From Aphodosoma sp045126975 (GTDB lineage: Bacteria > Bacteroidota > Bacteroidia > Bacteroidales > Paludibacteraceae): a DNA stretch of 64,000 nucleotides. Under the pieces are notes generated by a model, which saw nothing but the letters and a program-made list of their open reading frames with translations, did not search any database and was not told where the DNA came from. Within the stretch, counting starts at the first letter, position 1, and each line of letters begins with the position of its first letter. Shown one piece after another: positions 1 to 8,754 of this stretch. The position numbers and the translations under genes were made by a program. The DNA lies in assembly GCA_045126975.1 (NCBI GenBank), contig JBGVPL010000046.1:1-64000 (forward strand), read 5' to 3'.

Positions 1-32
1 CAGGTGCGCTAACCGGACTGCGCTACATCCCG
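1..32 (-). tRNA. tRNA-Pro, 5' part only (cut by window edge)
   Basis: These 32 bases are identical to the 5' half (acceptor 5' strand, D arm, start of the anticodon stem) of the complete tRNA-Pro at 82-156. The rest of the gene lies outside the window. The two copies form a tandem pair separated by about 50 bases. Confidence 0.85.
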
Positions 33-81
33 TAAAAAGTTTAGTTTTTAGAGTATAGAGATTAGAGATAAATCTCTGTTG

Positions 82-156
82 TCGGGATACCAGGATTCGA
101 ACCTGGGACCCCCTGCTCCCAAAGCAGGTGCGCTAACCGGACTGCGCTACATCCCG
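82..156 (-). tRNA. tRNA-Pro (anticodon UGG)
   Basis: Read on the minus strand, the acceptor arm CGGGATG pairs with TATCCCG, followed by discriminator A. The T arm carries GGTTCGAATCC. The seven-base anticodon loop TTTGGGA, closed by CCTGC/GCAGG, gives anticodon TGG. The 3' CCA is not encoded. It decodes CCN proline codons. A Bacteroidota promoter lies upstream at 218-248, and the gene is the first of a tandem pair. Confidence 0.93.
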
Positions 157-217
157 AAAAAGTTTAGTGTTTAGAGTATAGAGATTAGGGATAAATCTCC
201 TTTCCTCAAAAGCGATG

Positions 218-248
218 CAAAGTTACTGCTTTTTTTTGAATTGACCAA
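218..248 (-). promoter_or_regulatory. Promoter of the tRNA-Pro pair
   Basis: On the minus strand TTGG (-33) is followed after 20 bases by TAACTTTG (-7), the Bacteroidota sigma-70 consensus. The 20 bases beginning at the G before the -7 box are identical to those at the tRNA-Gln promoter (11566-11596), so both stable-RNA genes share -7 box and start region. Confidence 0.8.
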
Positions 249-326
249 ATGTTTTGATGTATTTTTTATGGCTAATTTTCTTTGTGTTGATAATTAGTGT
301 TTTATGGTGGATTTGTCTTTCAATTT

Positions 327-1427
327 TCAACTTTCAATTTTCAACTTTTCTATGATTTCGAGGGCTTGAGTTACTTTTTGGTCGATGGTTTGGTCGGCAT
401 TTATCCAATTTATTGTGTAACCTCGGCGTTCCATGCCACGAAACCAGGTCATTTGGCGTTTGGCAAATTGGTGGATTGCGATTTCGAGACCTTTGAACAT
501 TTCGTCGTAGGTGAGTTCTCCGATTAGGTGTTGGGTGAGGAATTTGTATTCTAATCCGTAATAGATTAGGTCGTCAGGGTGAATGCCGCTATCGAGTAGG
601 TTTTTGACTTCGTCGAGCATGCCTTCATCGAGGCGAGTTTTTAGGCGGCGAGTGATTTTTTCGCGACGGAGTTCACGGTCGATATCTACGCCGATTATTA
701 TAGAGTTGAGAGTTGAGAGTTTTTCGCTTCGCTCAAGATTTTTGCTTTGCTCGGCAATTTGAGTAGACTCAATTGCTCTCGCTTTTTGCAAAAATTGAGA
801 GTTGAGAGTTGTTTGTTTGGTGTGGTGGGCATAGTAATCGGCAATTTCGATGGCACGGATTGCGCGTTTTATGGTATCAACATCGGTTTTGTTGTGGCGA
901 TGATAGTTGGGATATGTGTCGAGTATTTGACTTAGTTCTTCGAGAGTTTTGCCTTCGAGGGTTTGGCGTAGGGGTTCGTTGACGGGTACTTCGAGTAAGT
1001 TATAGTCGCCGAGTACGGCTTCAATATAGAGACCTGTGCCACCGCAAAGGATTGGTTGAGTGCCATGTTGAAGAATAGTGTTATAGGCTTTTAGGAAATC
1101 ACGTTTATATTCGAAGAGATTGTATTTGTAGCCTGCAGGGTGGATGTCGATGAGGTGATATGGGATTTGGTGCCCATCGATGGTGTATTCGCAGAGGTCT
1201 TTGCCTGTGCCGAGGTCCATGCCACGATAGATTTGGCGTGAGTCGGCACTGATGATTTCGCCATTTAGGTGCAGAGCGAGATGTGTGGCAAGTGTGGTTT
1301 TGCCACTGGCGGTGGGACCAAGAATGGTTATTAGTGAGGAGTGAGGAGTTAGGAGTGAGGAGTTGTTAACCCCCTCCGCTTTGCTCGTCCCCCTAAGACA
1401 GGGGGACAATATTTGAGAGTTATTCAT
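327..1427 (-). CDS. miaA: tRNA dimethylallyltransferase MiaA
   Basis: Transfers a dimethylallyl group to A37 of tRNAs reading UNN codons. The P-loop GPTASGKT is at residues 37-44, followed by the SADSRQIYRGMDLGTGK and CGGTGLYIEAV motifs typical of MiaA, and a C-terminal KRQMTWFRGM. At 366 residues it is longer than the usual ~300. The excess comes from two stretches that match the window's intergenic repeats: residues 1-32 before the P-loop (bases about 1330-1427) and an internal insert at bases about 697-815, just before the IIIGVDIDRE strand. The start at 1427 is supported by a promoter 20-50 bases upstream, which leaves no room for an earlier start; an alternative start downstream of the repeat is not available as an ATG close to the P-loop. 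Confidence 0.95.
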   Translation of the reverse strand: MNNSQILSPCLRGTSKAEGVNNSSLLTPHSSLITILGPTASGKTTLATHLALHLNGEIISADSRQIYRGMDLGTGKDLCEYTIDGHQIPYHLIDIHPAGYKYNLFEYKRDFLKAYNTILQHGTQPILCGGTGLYIEAVLGDYNLLEVPVNEPLRQTLEGKTLEELSQILDTYPNYHRHNKTDVDTIKRAIRAIEIADYYAHHTKQTTLNSQFLQKARAIESTQIAEQSKNLERSEKLSTLNSIIIGVDIDRELRREKITRRLKTRLDEGMLDEVKNLLDSGIHPDDLIYYGLEYKFLTQHLIGELTYDEMFKGLEIAIHQFAKRQMTWFRGMERRGYTINWINADQTIDQKVTQALEIIEKLKIES

Positions 1428-1448
1428 GTTTTAATGGGTTTTGTGGTG

Positions 1449-1478
1449 CAAAGGTATAAAAAAATGCACAATTCACAA
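1449..1478 (-). promoter_or_regulatory. Promoter of miaA
   Basis: Minus-strand TTG, 19-base spacer, TACCTTTG. The expected transcript start near 1442 leaves a leader of about 15 bases before the miaA ATG at 1427. Confidence 0.65.
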
Positions 1479-1499
1479 TGCACAATACACAATTTTTTG

Positions 1500-1600
1500 T
1501 AACTTTGTATTTTTCTAGATACGAGATAAAAGACACGAGATACAAGACTTTTAGTTTTTTTATTTCTCGTATTTTATGTCTTGTGTTTTGTTTCTAAATA
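1500..1600 (+). promoter_or_regulatory. Promoter and dyad leader of the B12 radical SAM gene
   Basis: TAACTTTG at 1500-1507 is the -7 box. It is followed by a dyad made of the word family GATACGAGATAAAAGACACGAG and its reverse complement (about 1517-1600), ending TTTCTAAATATTTAAA shortly before the ATG at 1610. The same word family precedes purE, purL and (half) purF. Confidence 0.6.
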
Positions 1601-1609
1601 TTTAAAATT

Positions 1610-3451
1610 ATGATTTTATTTGTATTGCCTCCATTGACTCAATTGAATACTCCGTATCCGTCGATTACGCATTTGACGGGTTATTTGCGTAGTAGGGGAA
1701 TTGAGGCTGAGCAGATGGATTTGGGTATTGAGTTGATAAATAAATTATTTACGCGAGAGGAGTTGGGTAGGGTGTTTGATATTGTAGAGACGCAATATAT
1801 TGCGTCTCATAGTCGTAAATTGAATAAGACGATGCGTATAATAGTGTCGAATAGGGGATTTTATGAGCGTAATATTGAGACGGTGATGAAATTCTTGTCG
1901 GGACGAGATTTGCAGTTGGCTAATAGGTTTGCGGATTTGCATTTTTGGGAAGATATGTATCGTTTGCCAGAAGAGGAGGAGTTGGAATGGGCATTTGGTA
2001 CTTCGGGAAAGATTGATAGAGCGAAGTATTTGTGTAGTTTGTTTTTGCGTAATGTGTGTGATGTGGTGGCTTTGGTTGATGAACATTTTCAGTTGATACG
2101 TTATGCAGAGAGATTGTGCACGTATTTGGCTACGTTTGAGCCGATTGAGAAAGAGTTACAAAAGGATGATTCGCTGATAGAGGAGTTGATGTTGGAGTTG
2201 TTGGAGGCGAAGATGCAAGAGGTGAAGCCTGATTGGGTGGGATTTTCGGTGCCATTTCCGGGTAATTTGTTGGCAGGGTTGCGATGTGCTAAATATTTGA
2301 AGGCGAATTATCCTGATGTAAAGATAGTGATGGGGGGAGGGTATGTGAATACGGAATTGAGGCAAATGACTGATACGGGAATATTTAAGTATGTGGATTA
2401 TATTACGTTTGACGATGGTGAGTTGCCTGTGAGAAGATTATTAGAGGGAGGAGAGTTGTTGAGAGCGGCATATTTGAAAGATGGGAAGGTGGAATATGTA
2501 AATATGTATAATAAACCCCTCGGTCCGTTGGACACCTCCCCTAAGACAGGTGAGGAATATGAGATGGTGAATGAGCGGTTTGCGGATTTGCCTGCACCGA
2601 CTATGAGAGGTTTGGATTTGGGTAAATATATTGATTTTGTGGATACTACGAATCCAATGCATAGGTTGTGGAGTGATGGTAGGTGGAATAAGATGATGTT
2701 GGCGCATGGGTGTTATTGGGCGAAGTGTGCGTTTTGTGATACATGTTTGGACTATATTGGTCGATTTGAGGCATGCGATGTGAAGATAATAGTTGATAGG
2801 ATGGAGGCGATGATTGCAGAGACGGGGAATACGGGATTTCACTTCGTGGATGAGGCTGCTCCGCCTGCAGTGTTGCGTAAGTTGGCAGAGGAGATATTGG
2901 CGAGGAAGTTGGTCGTAACGTATTGGACCAATGTGCGTTTTGATAAGACTTATACCCCAGAATTGTGTTATTTGTTGGCGAAGTCGGGATGTATTGCAGT
3001 GTCGGGAGGATTGGAAGTGGCATCGCCGAGAGTGTTGAAGTTGATAAATAAAGGGGTGACGATAGAGAGTGCGACAGAGTGTATGCGTAATTTGGCGGCA
3101 AATGGCATTATGGTGCATACCTATTTGATGTATGGATTCCCTACGCAGACAGAGAAGGAGTTGTATGATTCGTTGGGTAGAGTGAGAGATTTGTTTGCTG
3201 AAGGATTGATACATAGTGCGTTTTGGCATAGATATGCGATGACATGCCATAGTCCGTCGGGAAGGAATCCTGAGTCGGTGTCTGCTCGTCATATAGCAAA
3301 TAAAGTTAATCCGTTTGCTAATAATGAGATACCATTTGAGGTTGATAATGAGCCAGATTGGCGTAGATTTACCGAAGGATTGAATGTGGCAACGTATAAT
3401 TATATGAGACAGACGGGATTTGATGTGCCACTGAAGAGGTGGTTTAGATAG
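1610..3451 (+). CDS. B12-binding-domain radical SAM protein of unknown substrate
   Basis: 613 residues. The N-terminal part (1 to about 290) has the Rossmann-like cobalamin-binding layout, including a VGFSVPFPGN...KIVMGGGYVN segment around 206-255. The radical SAM part begins with the cysteine motif C368-x4-C373-x2-C376, a variant of the usual CX3CX2C that fits a [4Fe-4S]-AdoMet site. It continues with an E/D-rich TIM-barrel and the TYLMYGFPTQT segment. Two pieces of the protein are repeat-derived: residues 59-67 (palindrome with core ACGCAATATATTGCGT) and about 302-316 (a copy of the CCCCTCCG...CCTAAGACAGG element). Neighbours give no substrate. Likely product class is a methyltransferase or ring-forming enzyme, but this is not determined. 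Confidence 0.85.
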   Translation: MILFVLPPLTQLNTPYPSITHLTGYLRSRGIEAEQMDLGIELINKLFTREELGRVFDIVETQYIASHSRKLNKTMRIIVSNRGFYERNIETVMKFLSGRDLQLANRFADLHFWEDMYRLPEEEELEWAFGTSGKIDRAKYLCSLFLRNVCDVVALVDEHFQLIRYAERLCTYLATFEPIEKELQKDDSLIEELMLELLEAKMQEVKPDWVGFSVPFPGNLLAGLRCAKYLKANYPDVKIVMGGGYVNTELRQMTDTGIFKYVDYITFDDGELPVRRLLEGGELLRAAYLKDGKVEYVNMYNKPLGPLDTSPKTGEEYEMVNERFADLPAPTMRGLDLGKYIDFVDTTNPMHRLWSDGRWNKMMLAHGCYWAKCAFCDTCLDYIGRFEACDVKIIVDRMEAMIAETGNTGFHFVDEAAPPAVLRKLAEEILARKLVVTYWTNVRFDKTYTPELCYLLAKSGCIAVSGGLEVASPRVLKLINKGVTIESATECMRNLAANGIMVHTYLMYGFPTQTEKELYDSLGRVRDLFAEGLIHSAFWHRYAMTCHSPSGRNPESVSARHIANKVNPFANNEIPFEVDNEPDWRRFTEGLNVATYNYMRQTGFDVPLKRWFR

Positions 3452-3452
3452 G

Positions 3453-3520
3453 GAACAGGGAATAAGGAACAGGGAGTAAGGAGTAGGGAATAAGGAATAA
3501 GGAATAAGGAATAAGTAATA
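3453..3520 (+). repeat. Heptad word repeat (GGAATAA type)
   Basis: About nine tandem, slightly varied 7-base units of the type GGAATAA/GGAACAG/GGAGTAG fill the gap between the B12 radical SAM gene and glnN. The upstream stop TAG is the first bases of the array. The same words recur at 18272-18300 and 27738-27810. Confidence 0.85.
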
Positions 3521-3536
3521 GTGTATTGTTTTAATT

Positions 3537-5726
3537 ATGTTGAATTTGAGATTTAGGGTTGTGGAAGAGGCTTTTAAGAAAAAAGCTGTCCATGTGGATG
3601 TGCCGAAAGTGCGTCCGAATGAGTATTTTGCAGAGTATGTGTTTACACGTGAGAAGATGTATAGATATCTTCCTGTCGATATATATAATAAATTGGTAGA
3701 TGTTATTGACAATGGTGCACCGCTTGATCGTGCGATAGCAGATGAGGTGGCTAATGGTATGCGCCGTTGGGCATCGGAGTTGGGTGTTACACATTATTCT
3801 CACTGGTTTCAGCCTTTGACAGATGGTACTGCAGAGAAACATGATGCTTTTGTGGAGCATGACGGTAAGGGTGGAATTATGGAGGAATTTTCGGGTAAAC
3901 TACTTGTGCAACAGGAACCTGATGCGTCGAGTTTTCCGAATGGAGGTATAAGAAATACATTTGAGGCTCGTGGTTATAGCGCATGGGACCCATCATCGCC
4001 TGTGTTTGTGGTGGGGGATACATTGTGTATTCCTACAGTATTTGTTGCCTATACAGGTGAGTCGTTGGATTATAAAGCACCGTTGTTGAAGGCTTTAAGT
4101 GCTGTAGATAAGGCTGCTGTGGATGTTTGTAGATATTTCAATCCAGAGGTAAAAAAGGTGATTACTTATCTTGGTGTTGAACAAGAGTATTTCCTTGTGG
4201 ATGAGGGATTGTATGCAGCACGACCAGACTTGTTGTTGACAGGACGTACATTGATGGGGCATGAGGCGAGCAAGAGTCAGCAGTTGGATGACCACTATCT
4301 TGGCGCAATACCAGAGAGGGTGGCGGCATTTATGAAAGAGTTGGAAATAAGAGCATTGGAGTTTGGAATACCAGTAAAGACATTGCATAATGAGGTGGCA
4401 CCAAATCAGTTTGAATTGGCACCGATGTATGAAGAGTGTAATTTGGCAGTTGACCATAATATGCTGTTGATGTCGTTGATGAGGAAAGTGGCAAGAGCGC
4501 ACGGATTTAGGGTTTTATTGCACGAAAAACCATTCAAAGGAGTGAATGGTAGCGGTAAGCATAACAATTGGTCGTTAGGCACAGATACGGGAGTGATGTT
4601 AATGTCGCCAGGTAAGACAGCAGAGGAGAATTTGCGATTTATTACATTTATAGTCAATACATTGAAGGCAGTGTGGAAGCATAATGGGTTGTTGAAAGCC
4701 TCAATAATGAGTGCTACGAATGCACATCGTTTGGGTGGACATGAAGCACCTCCTGTGATAATATCATCGTTTTTGGGGGCGCAGTTGACACATGTGCTTG
4801 ATACATTCGAAGAGAGCGAGAGCGATGAGATTGTGTTGTTGAAGGGCAAAAAAGGTATGAAATTGGATATTCCGCAAATACCTGAGTTGTTTATTGATAA
4901 CACAGATAGAAATAGAACGTCGCCATTTGCGTTTACGGGAAATAGATTTGAGTTTAGGGCTGTGGGTTCGGAGGCAAATTGTGCGAGTGCGATGATTGCG
5001 TTGAATGCTGCTATGGCACATCAATTGATTGAATTTAAGCGAGATGTAGATGCGTTGATAGAGCAAGGCGGGCAGAAAATGTCGGCAATAGTGAAGGTAC
5101 TACGCAGATATATAAAAGAGTGTAAAGCAATAAGATTTGATGGAAATGGCTATAGCGATGAGTGGCGAGAAGAGGCTGCACGTAGAGGATTGGACTGCGA
5201 AACTTCATGTCCGTTGATATTTGATAACTATTTGAAACCAGAGACAATAGAGATGTTTGAGGCAGTGGGTGTGATGACACGAGGCGAGTTGGAAGCGCGT
5301 AATGAGGTGAAATGGGAGATGTATACTAAAAAAATACAGATAGAGGCGCGTGTGTTGGGTGATTTGGCAATGAATCATATCATACCAGTTGTGACTGAAT
5401 ATCAGACTCGTTTGGTTGATAATGTATGCAAAATGCGTCAGTTGTTTACTGGAGAAAAAGGTGATATGATGACAGCAGAGAATGTGAAATTGGTAGAGGA
5501 GATTTCGGAGCGTATGTTGTTCATTTCGGGGCAAATAAATGCTATGGTAGAGGAACGTAAGGTGGCAAATCGGATTGAGTCAGAGCGTGAAAAGGCTATT
5601 GCGTATCACGATAGAATAGCTCCGATGATAGAGGCTATACGTTACCACATTGATAAATTGGAGTTGGTGGTTGATAACGAGATGTGGACTTTGCCGAAGT
5701 ATCGGGAGTTGTTGTTTATGAGATAA
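3537..5726 (+). CDS. glnN: Glutamine synthetase type III
   Basis: Makes glutamine from glutamate and ammonia with ATP; the main ammonia-assimilating enzyme in many Bacteroidales. At 729 residues it has the length of the GSIII family (about 700-730) and not of GSI/GSII (about 350-470). Family signatures visible are the N-terminal FAEYVFTREKM and THYSHWFQPLTDGTAEKHDAF, the central GGIRNTFEARGYSAWDPSSP, the catalytic HEVAPNQFELAP-like segment LHNEVAPNQFELAP, KPFKGVNGSGKHNNWSLGT, and the arginine-containing GNRFEFRAVGS. It is separated from its upstream neighbour by a heptad repeat and ends in a strong terminator. No N-regulatory site was recognised. Confidence 0.97.
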   Translation: MLNLRFRVVEEAFKKKAVHVDVPKVRPNEYFAEYVFTREKMYRYLPVDIYNKLVDVIDNGAPLDRAIADEVANGMRRWASELGVTHYSHWFQPLTDGTAEKHDAFVEHDGKGGIMEEFSGKLLVQQEPDASSFPNGGIRNTFEARGYSAWDPSSPVFVVGDTLCIPTVFVAYTGESLDYKAPLLKALSAVDKAAVDVCRYFNPEVKKVITYLGVEQEYFLVDEGLYAARPDLLLTGRTLMGHEASKSQQLDDHYLGAIPERVAAFMKELEIRALEFGIPVKTLHNEVAPNQFELAPMYEECNLAVDHNMLLMSLMRKVARAHGFRVLLHEKPFKGVNGSGKHNNWSLGTDTGVMLMSPGKTAEENLRFITFIVNTLKAVWKHNGLLKASIMSATNAHRLGGHEAPPVIISSFLGAQLTHVLDTFEESESDEIVLLKGKKGMKLDIPQIPELFIDNTDRNRTSPFAFTGNRFEFRAVGSEANCASAMIALNAAMAHQLIEFKRDVDALIEQGGQKMSAIVKVLRRYIKECKAIRFDGNGYSDEWREEAARRGLDCETSCPLIFDNYLKPETIEMFEAVGVMTRGELEARNEVKWEMYTKKIQIEARVLGDLAMNHIIPVVTEYQTRLVDNVCKMRQLFTGEKGDMMTAENVKLVEEISERMLFISGQINAMVEERKVANRIESEREKAIAYHDRIAPMIEAIRYHIDKLELVVDNEMWTLPKYRELLFMR

Positions 5727-5741
5727 CCCCTCCCAAAAAAA

Positions 5742-5775
5742 AGAAGGCGGACTTTTGCGAGTCTGCCTTCTTTTT
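5742..5775. terminator. Bidirectional terminator between glnN and the HWPG protein
   Basis: An 11-bp stem AGAAGGCGGAC / GTCTGCCTTCT with an 8-base loop, flanked by A8 on the left and T7 on the right, so it can end both the plus-strand glnN transcript and the convergent minus-strand gene. Confidence 0.9.
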
Positions 5776-5788
5776 TATTTGTAAAATC

Positions 5789-6118
5789 TTATTTATCGAA
5801 TTTATGGAAAATTGCAGTGTAAAGCAAAAGCACAATGCCTAATATACAAGCTGCAAGTAATAAGAATGTACCACCAGACCAATGGAAAAATTTGAAGAAG
5901 TATCCAATGATAGCAAGAATACCTTCTAAACAGAATAATACTCTCAAAGCATTGATTGGACGAGTGCAAAAAGCAACACAGAGCAATAAAATAATACCTA
6001 AACATGCGCTAAGGAATAAAATGGGACCACCACCTGGCCAGTGGCAAATGCGAAAAATAGTTCCTAATAAAACAAGTGCAACATCTGCGCACAAAAGACG
6101 TTTAATTGTGTTTGACAT
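5789..6118 (-). CDS. Small membrane protein with duplicated HW(P/S)GG motif
   Basis: 109 residues, four predicted membrane helices. The protein is an internal duplication: (I/F)F(R/K)xxHW(P/S)GG(x)-hydrophobic-ACxxGI(I/V)LLL occurs near residues 21-46 and again near 72-98. The FK-x-HWPG motif is also seen at the start of GldL-type gliding/secretion membrane proteins of Bacteroidota, but this protein is far shorter and lacks their cytoplasmic tail. Function unknown. It stands alone, with its own promoter (6218-6225) and a leader that can form a hairpin. Confidence 0.75.
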   Translation of the reverse strand: MSNTIKRLLCADVALVLLGTIFRICHWPGGGPILFLSACLGIILLLCVAFCTRPINALRVLFCLEGILAIIGYFFKFFHWSGGTFLLLAACILGIVLLLYTAIFHKFDK

Positions 6119-6161
6119 AATAATGAAATTTTGAGTTATACAAGTTCTCTTTTTGTTTTAT

Positions 6162-6225
6162 CATTGATGTGTAGGAACTTGTTTTAGGTTCACATCAATG
6201 CATTTGGTTTACAAATGCAAAGATA
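6162..6225 (-). promoter_or_regulatory. Promoter and hairpin leader of the HWPG protein gene
   Basis: TATCTTTG (-7) on the minus strand at 6218-6225. The leader contains arms CATTGATGT and ACATCAATG plus an inner GAAC/GTTC, spanning about 6162-6200, so the 5' UTR can fold into one hairpin. No known riboswitch was recognised. Confidence 0.5.
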
Positions 6226-6326
6226 ACTAAAATTTTGTTATAAAAATTACCCCCTACTTTTAATTTTATTTAACGTTTGTATAACTATTGATTTATTCAA
6301 ACAAATTCTTTTTTGAGGTATTATCT

Positions 6327-8615
6327 TTAAAAATTGATGGTAAACCCTGCGTGCACATTGATTCCTGCTTGGGCGTAGTACCATGGGGTGTGGAGTTGGT
6401 TTTCTGGGAGGTAGTTGCCATTGGCATCAGCTCCTTCGAAGTAGCTATATACACCGCCATTTGATTCGTAGCGGGTGTTGAATAGGTTGTTGAGTAGGAC
6501 GTGGAATGATATATTTTTGATGGTTTTTGTTTGGTTTTCTTTATCAAAGTTTAAGGTGTAGGCGAGGCGGAGGTTTGAGACACAGTAGTCGTCGAGCATG
6601 GCGTTGCGGTTGCTGGTGTTGTCGAGATACTGTTTGCCGACGTAGTTGGTTAGGATATTTGCCTCGAAACCTGCATGCGAGAATTGTATATTACTGCCTG
6701 CTATGAAGTTAGGCGAGAACGATATGTCGGTAGTGCCATAGTTGACAAGTACTTGTCCGCCATGTTCGGCAACAACTGGGTCGTTCCAATCGGCATACCA
6801 ATCATCTACCCAATCGGTGAAGTCGATGATTTTATTCATTGAGAGGGTAGCATTTACGTCCCAACGGAGCCATTTGGTAATCTCAACGCCTGCAGTGAGT
6901 TCCACGCCCATGCGGTAACTGCGGTCGACATTCTTGGTGAGATATGCGCCTACGTCGGAATATTGACCTGTGAGTACGAGTTGGTTGTAGTAGTCCATGA
7001 AATAGAAGTTGGCTCCTATGCCAAATCGGCGGTGAAGGTATTGATAACCAAATTCGTAGTCGTATAGGCGTTCGGGTAGAGGTATGTCGTTGATGCCAGC
7101 CTCAGTAAAATTCTTTCGGCTTGGTTCGCGGTTGGCTACGGCAAAGTTGAAATATCCTGTATGTCCTTTATTTACATACGAAATTCCAGCTTTTGGATTG
7201 AAAAAATTGTAGGTTTTATGGACTGTGATTTCGCTGAGGTCTTCGTCGTTGATACCATGGATGCGGTAGTCAATATGGCGGTATTGAAGGTCGCCATAGA
7301 GGTTGAGTCCCTTGATTATTTGCCAATTGGCTTTGATATAGACGTTTGCGTCGAATTTGTCGCCTCTGTTACGATAATATTCATAGTCTTTTGCAACAGG
7401 GAAAGGGTAGTTGCGAAGCCAGATGACATTGCCGAAGTGTGAGCCATTGTAGTTGTTCACTCCACCACCGAGAGAGGCTTGTAATGAGTTATTATGGTAA
7501 TTTACAGCCGCAATTCCGCCATAAAAATGGTTGTTGAGGTGCTTTTGGCGTACTAAATCAGAGCGTTTGATTGTTTCGCCAGATGCGTCGGTGTAGTTTT
7601 CGAGACCGTATGCCGAAAATTTTGCATCACATTTATATTGCTCGTAATAGCCACCTCCGTGAGTGTAATGCAATGCTGCGTTTAAGTCCCAATGGGTATT
7701 AAACGTGTGAGTAGCATGTAGTTGGAGGTGTTGTTGGAAGTAGTTGTCGGTCTGATTGTCGTAGTAGGCGATGTTGCCATCGTCGTCGATATATTGACCG
7801 GCAGGGTTGTAGCGACGATTGGTTTTTAGGTCGTCGGCAGATACACCATCCCAAGCCATATAGGTGGTTTCGTTGCCACCGAAGAATAGGAGTTTCACCA
7901 TAGTGTTGTCGCCATACCAAGCACCTGATGTATAGTAAGATAATAAGTCTGAATATGCCCTTTCAAGATAACCGTCGGAATTGACTTTCGACACACGAGC
8001 GTCGAAAGCGAAGCCACTTGGCATGATGCCTGTCTCCATTTTAGCCTCTTCGCGGAAGGTGTTGTACATACCGCCATTGAACGAGAGTTGAGCGTAAGGC
8101 TCGGATGTGGCTTTGGAGGTTTGCATATTGACTGAAGCTCCGAATGCGGCAGCTCCATTTGTAGAAGTGCCTACACCACGCTGAATTTCAACACTATTGG
8201 TAGATGAGGCAATGTCGGTCATATTCACCCAAAATACGGTTTGCGACTCTGAGTCGTTGAGAGGCACGCCATTGATAGTGGTATTGATGCGCGTGTGGTA
8301 GGTGCCACGAATGCGGAAATAGGTGTAGCCAATGCCGAGACCATCGTCGGAAGTAGCCACGAGCGAAGGAGTCATTTGTAGAAGGAAAGGGAGATTGACG
8401 CCAGTGTTGGTTAGTTGTAGAGCGTCGGATTTGATTTCTTGCTTGGCAAGTGAGCCCGAATTGCTAATGCGTGTAGAGGTGACGGTAATTTCCTCTAAAT
8501 CGGCATGTTGAGTTTCGGTGGAATCGTTGTAGTATTTCACTACGGGTTCGGCTTGAAGAGCTGAACATGTTGCCAGAGCGGCAACGAGGATTAGAAATAG
8601 ATTTTTCATTTTCAT
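6327..8615 (-). CDS. TonB-dependent outer-membrane receptor, probable thiamine uptake
   Basis: 762 residues with a Sec signal peptide (residues 1 to about 22, ending ...CSALQA), no carboxypeptidase-like N-terminal domain, a TonB-box region near LEEITVTSTRI, and a plug domain (GIGYTYFRIRGTYHTRINTTINGVPLND, VEIQRGVGTSTNGAAAFGASVNM). A long beta-barrel follows and ends in aromatic ...HAGFTINF. The function is inferred from the TPP riboswitch in its leader: TPP-controlled TonB receptors are the known thiamine outer-membrane transporters (OMthi) of Bacteroidales. No thiamine permease or kinase gene follows here, unlike the usual pnuT neighbourhood, so the inner-membrane partner must lie elsewhere. 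Overproduction would be expected when TPP is low. Confidence 0.88.
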   Translation of the reverse strand: MKMKNLFLILVAALATCSALQAEPVVKYYNDSTETQHADLEEITVTSTRISNSGSLAKQEIKSDALQLTNTGVNLPFLLQMTPSLVATSDDGLGIGYTYFRIRGTYHTRINTTINGVPLNDSESQTVFWVNMTDIASSTNSVEIQRGVGTSTNGAAAFGASVNMQTSKATSEPYAQLSFNGGMYNTFREEAKMETGIMPSGFAFDARVSKVNSDGYLERAYSDLLSYYTSGAWYGDNTMVKLLFFGGNETTYMAWDGVSADDLKTNRRYNPAGQYIDDDGNIAYYDNQTDNYFQQHLQLHATHTFNTHWDLNAALHYTHGGGYYEQYKCDAKFSAYGLENYTDASGETIKRSDLVRQKHLNNHFYGGIAAVNYHNNSLQASLGGGVNNYNGSHFGNVIWLRNYPFPVAKDYEYYRNRGDKFDANVYIKANWQIIKGLNLYGDLQYRHIDYRIHGINDEDLSEITVHKTYNFFNPKAGISYVNKGHTGYFNFAVANREPSRKNFTEAGINDIPLPERLYDYEFGYQYLHRRFGIGANFYFMDYYNQLVLTGQYSDVGAYLTKNVDRSYRMGVELTAGVEITKWLRWDVNATLSMNKIIDFTDWVDDWYADWNDPVVAEHGGQVLVNYGTTDISFSPNFIAGSNIQFSHAGFEANILTNYVGKQYLDNTSNRNAMLDDYCVSNLRLAYTLNFDKENQTKTIKNISFHVLLNNLFNTRYESNGGVYSYFEGADANGNYLPENQLHTPWYYAQAGINVHAGFTINF

Positions 8616-8754
8616 TGAACATTAAGTTAGTTAATAAATTAATGCTCAACTAAGGGGATAGTAAAAGGTCGTAAGTAGTAAGTCGTAAGACCATTATAGT
8701 GGAGTTGTCTTGTTACTCGCTACTCGCTACTCGTTACTAAAAAGGGTATTCAAA

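Noticed and set aside
2441..3712. A 423-codon open frame on the minus strand opposite the B12 radical SAM gene
   Set aside because: It lies antisense to a well-supported gene, has Ser/His/Arg-rich low-information composition, and part of it is translated repeat. It is a shadow frame.
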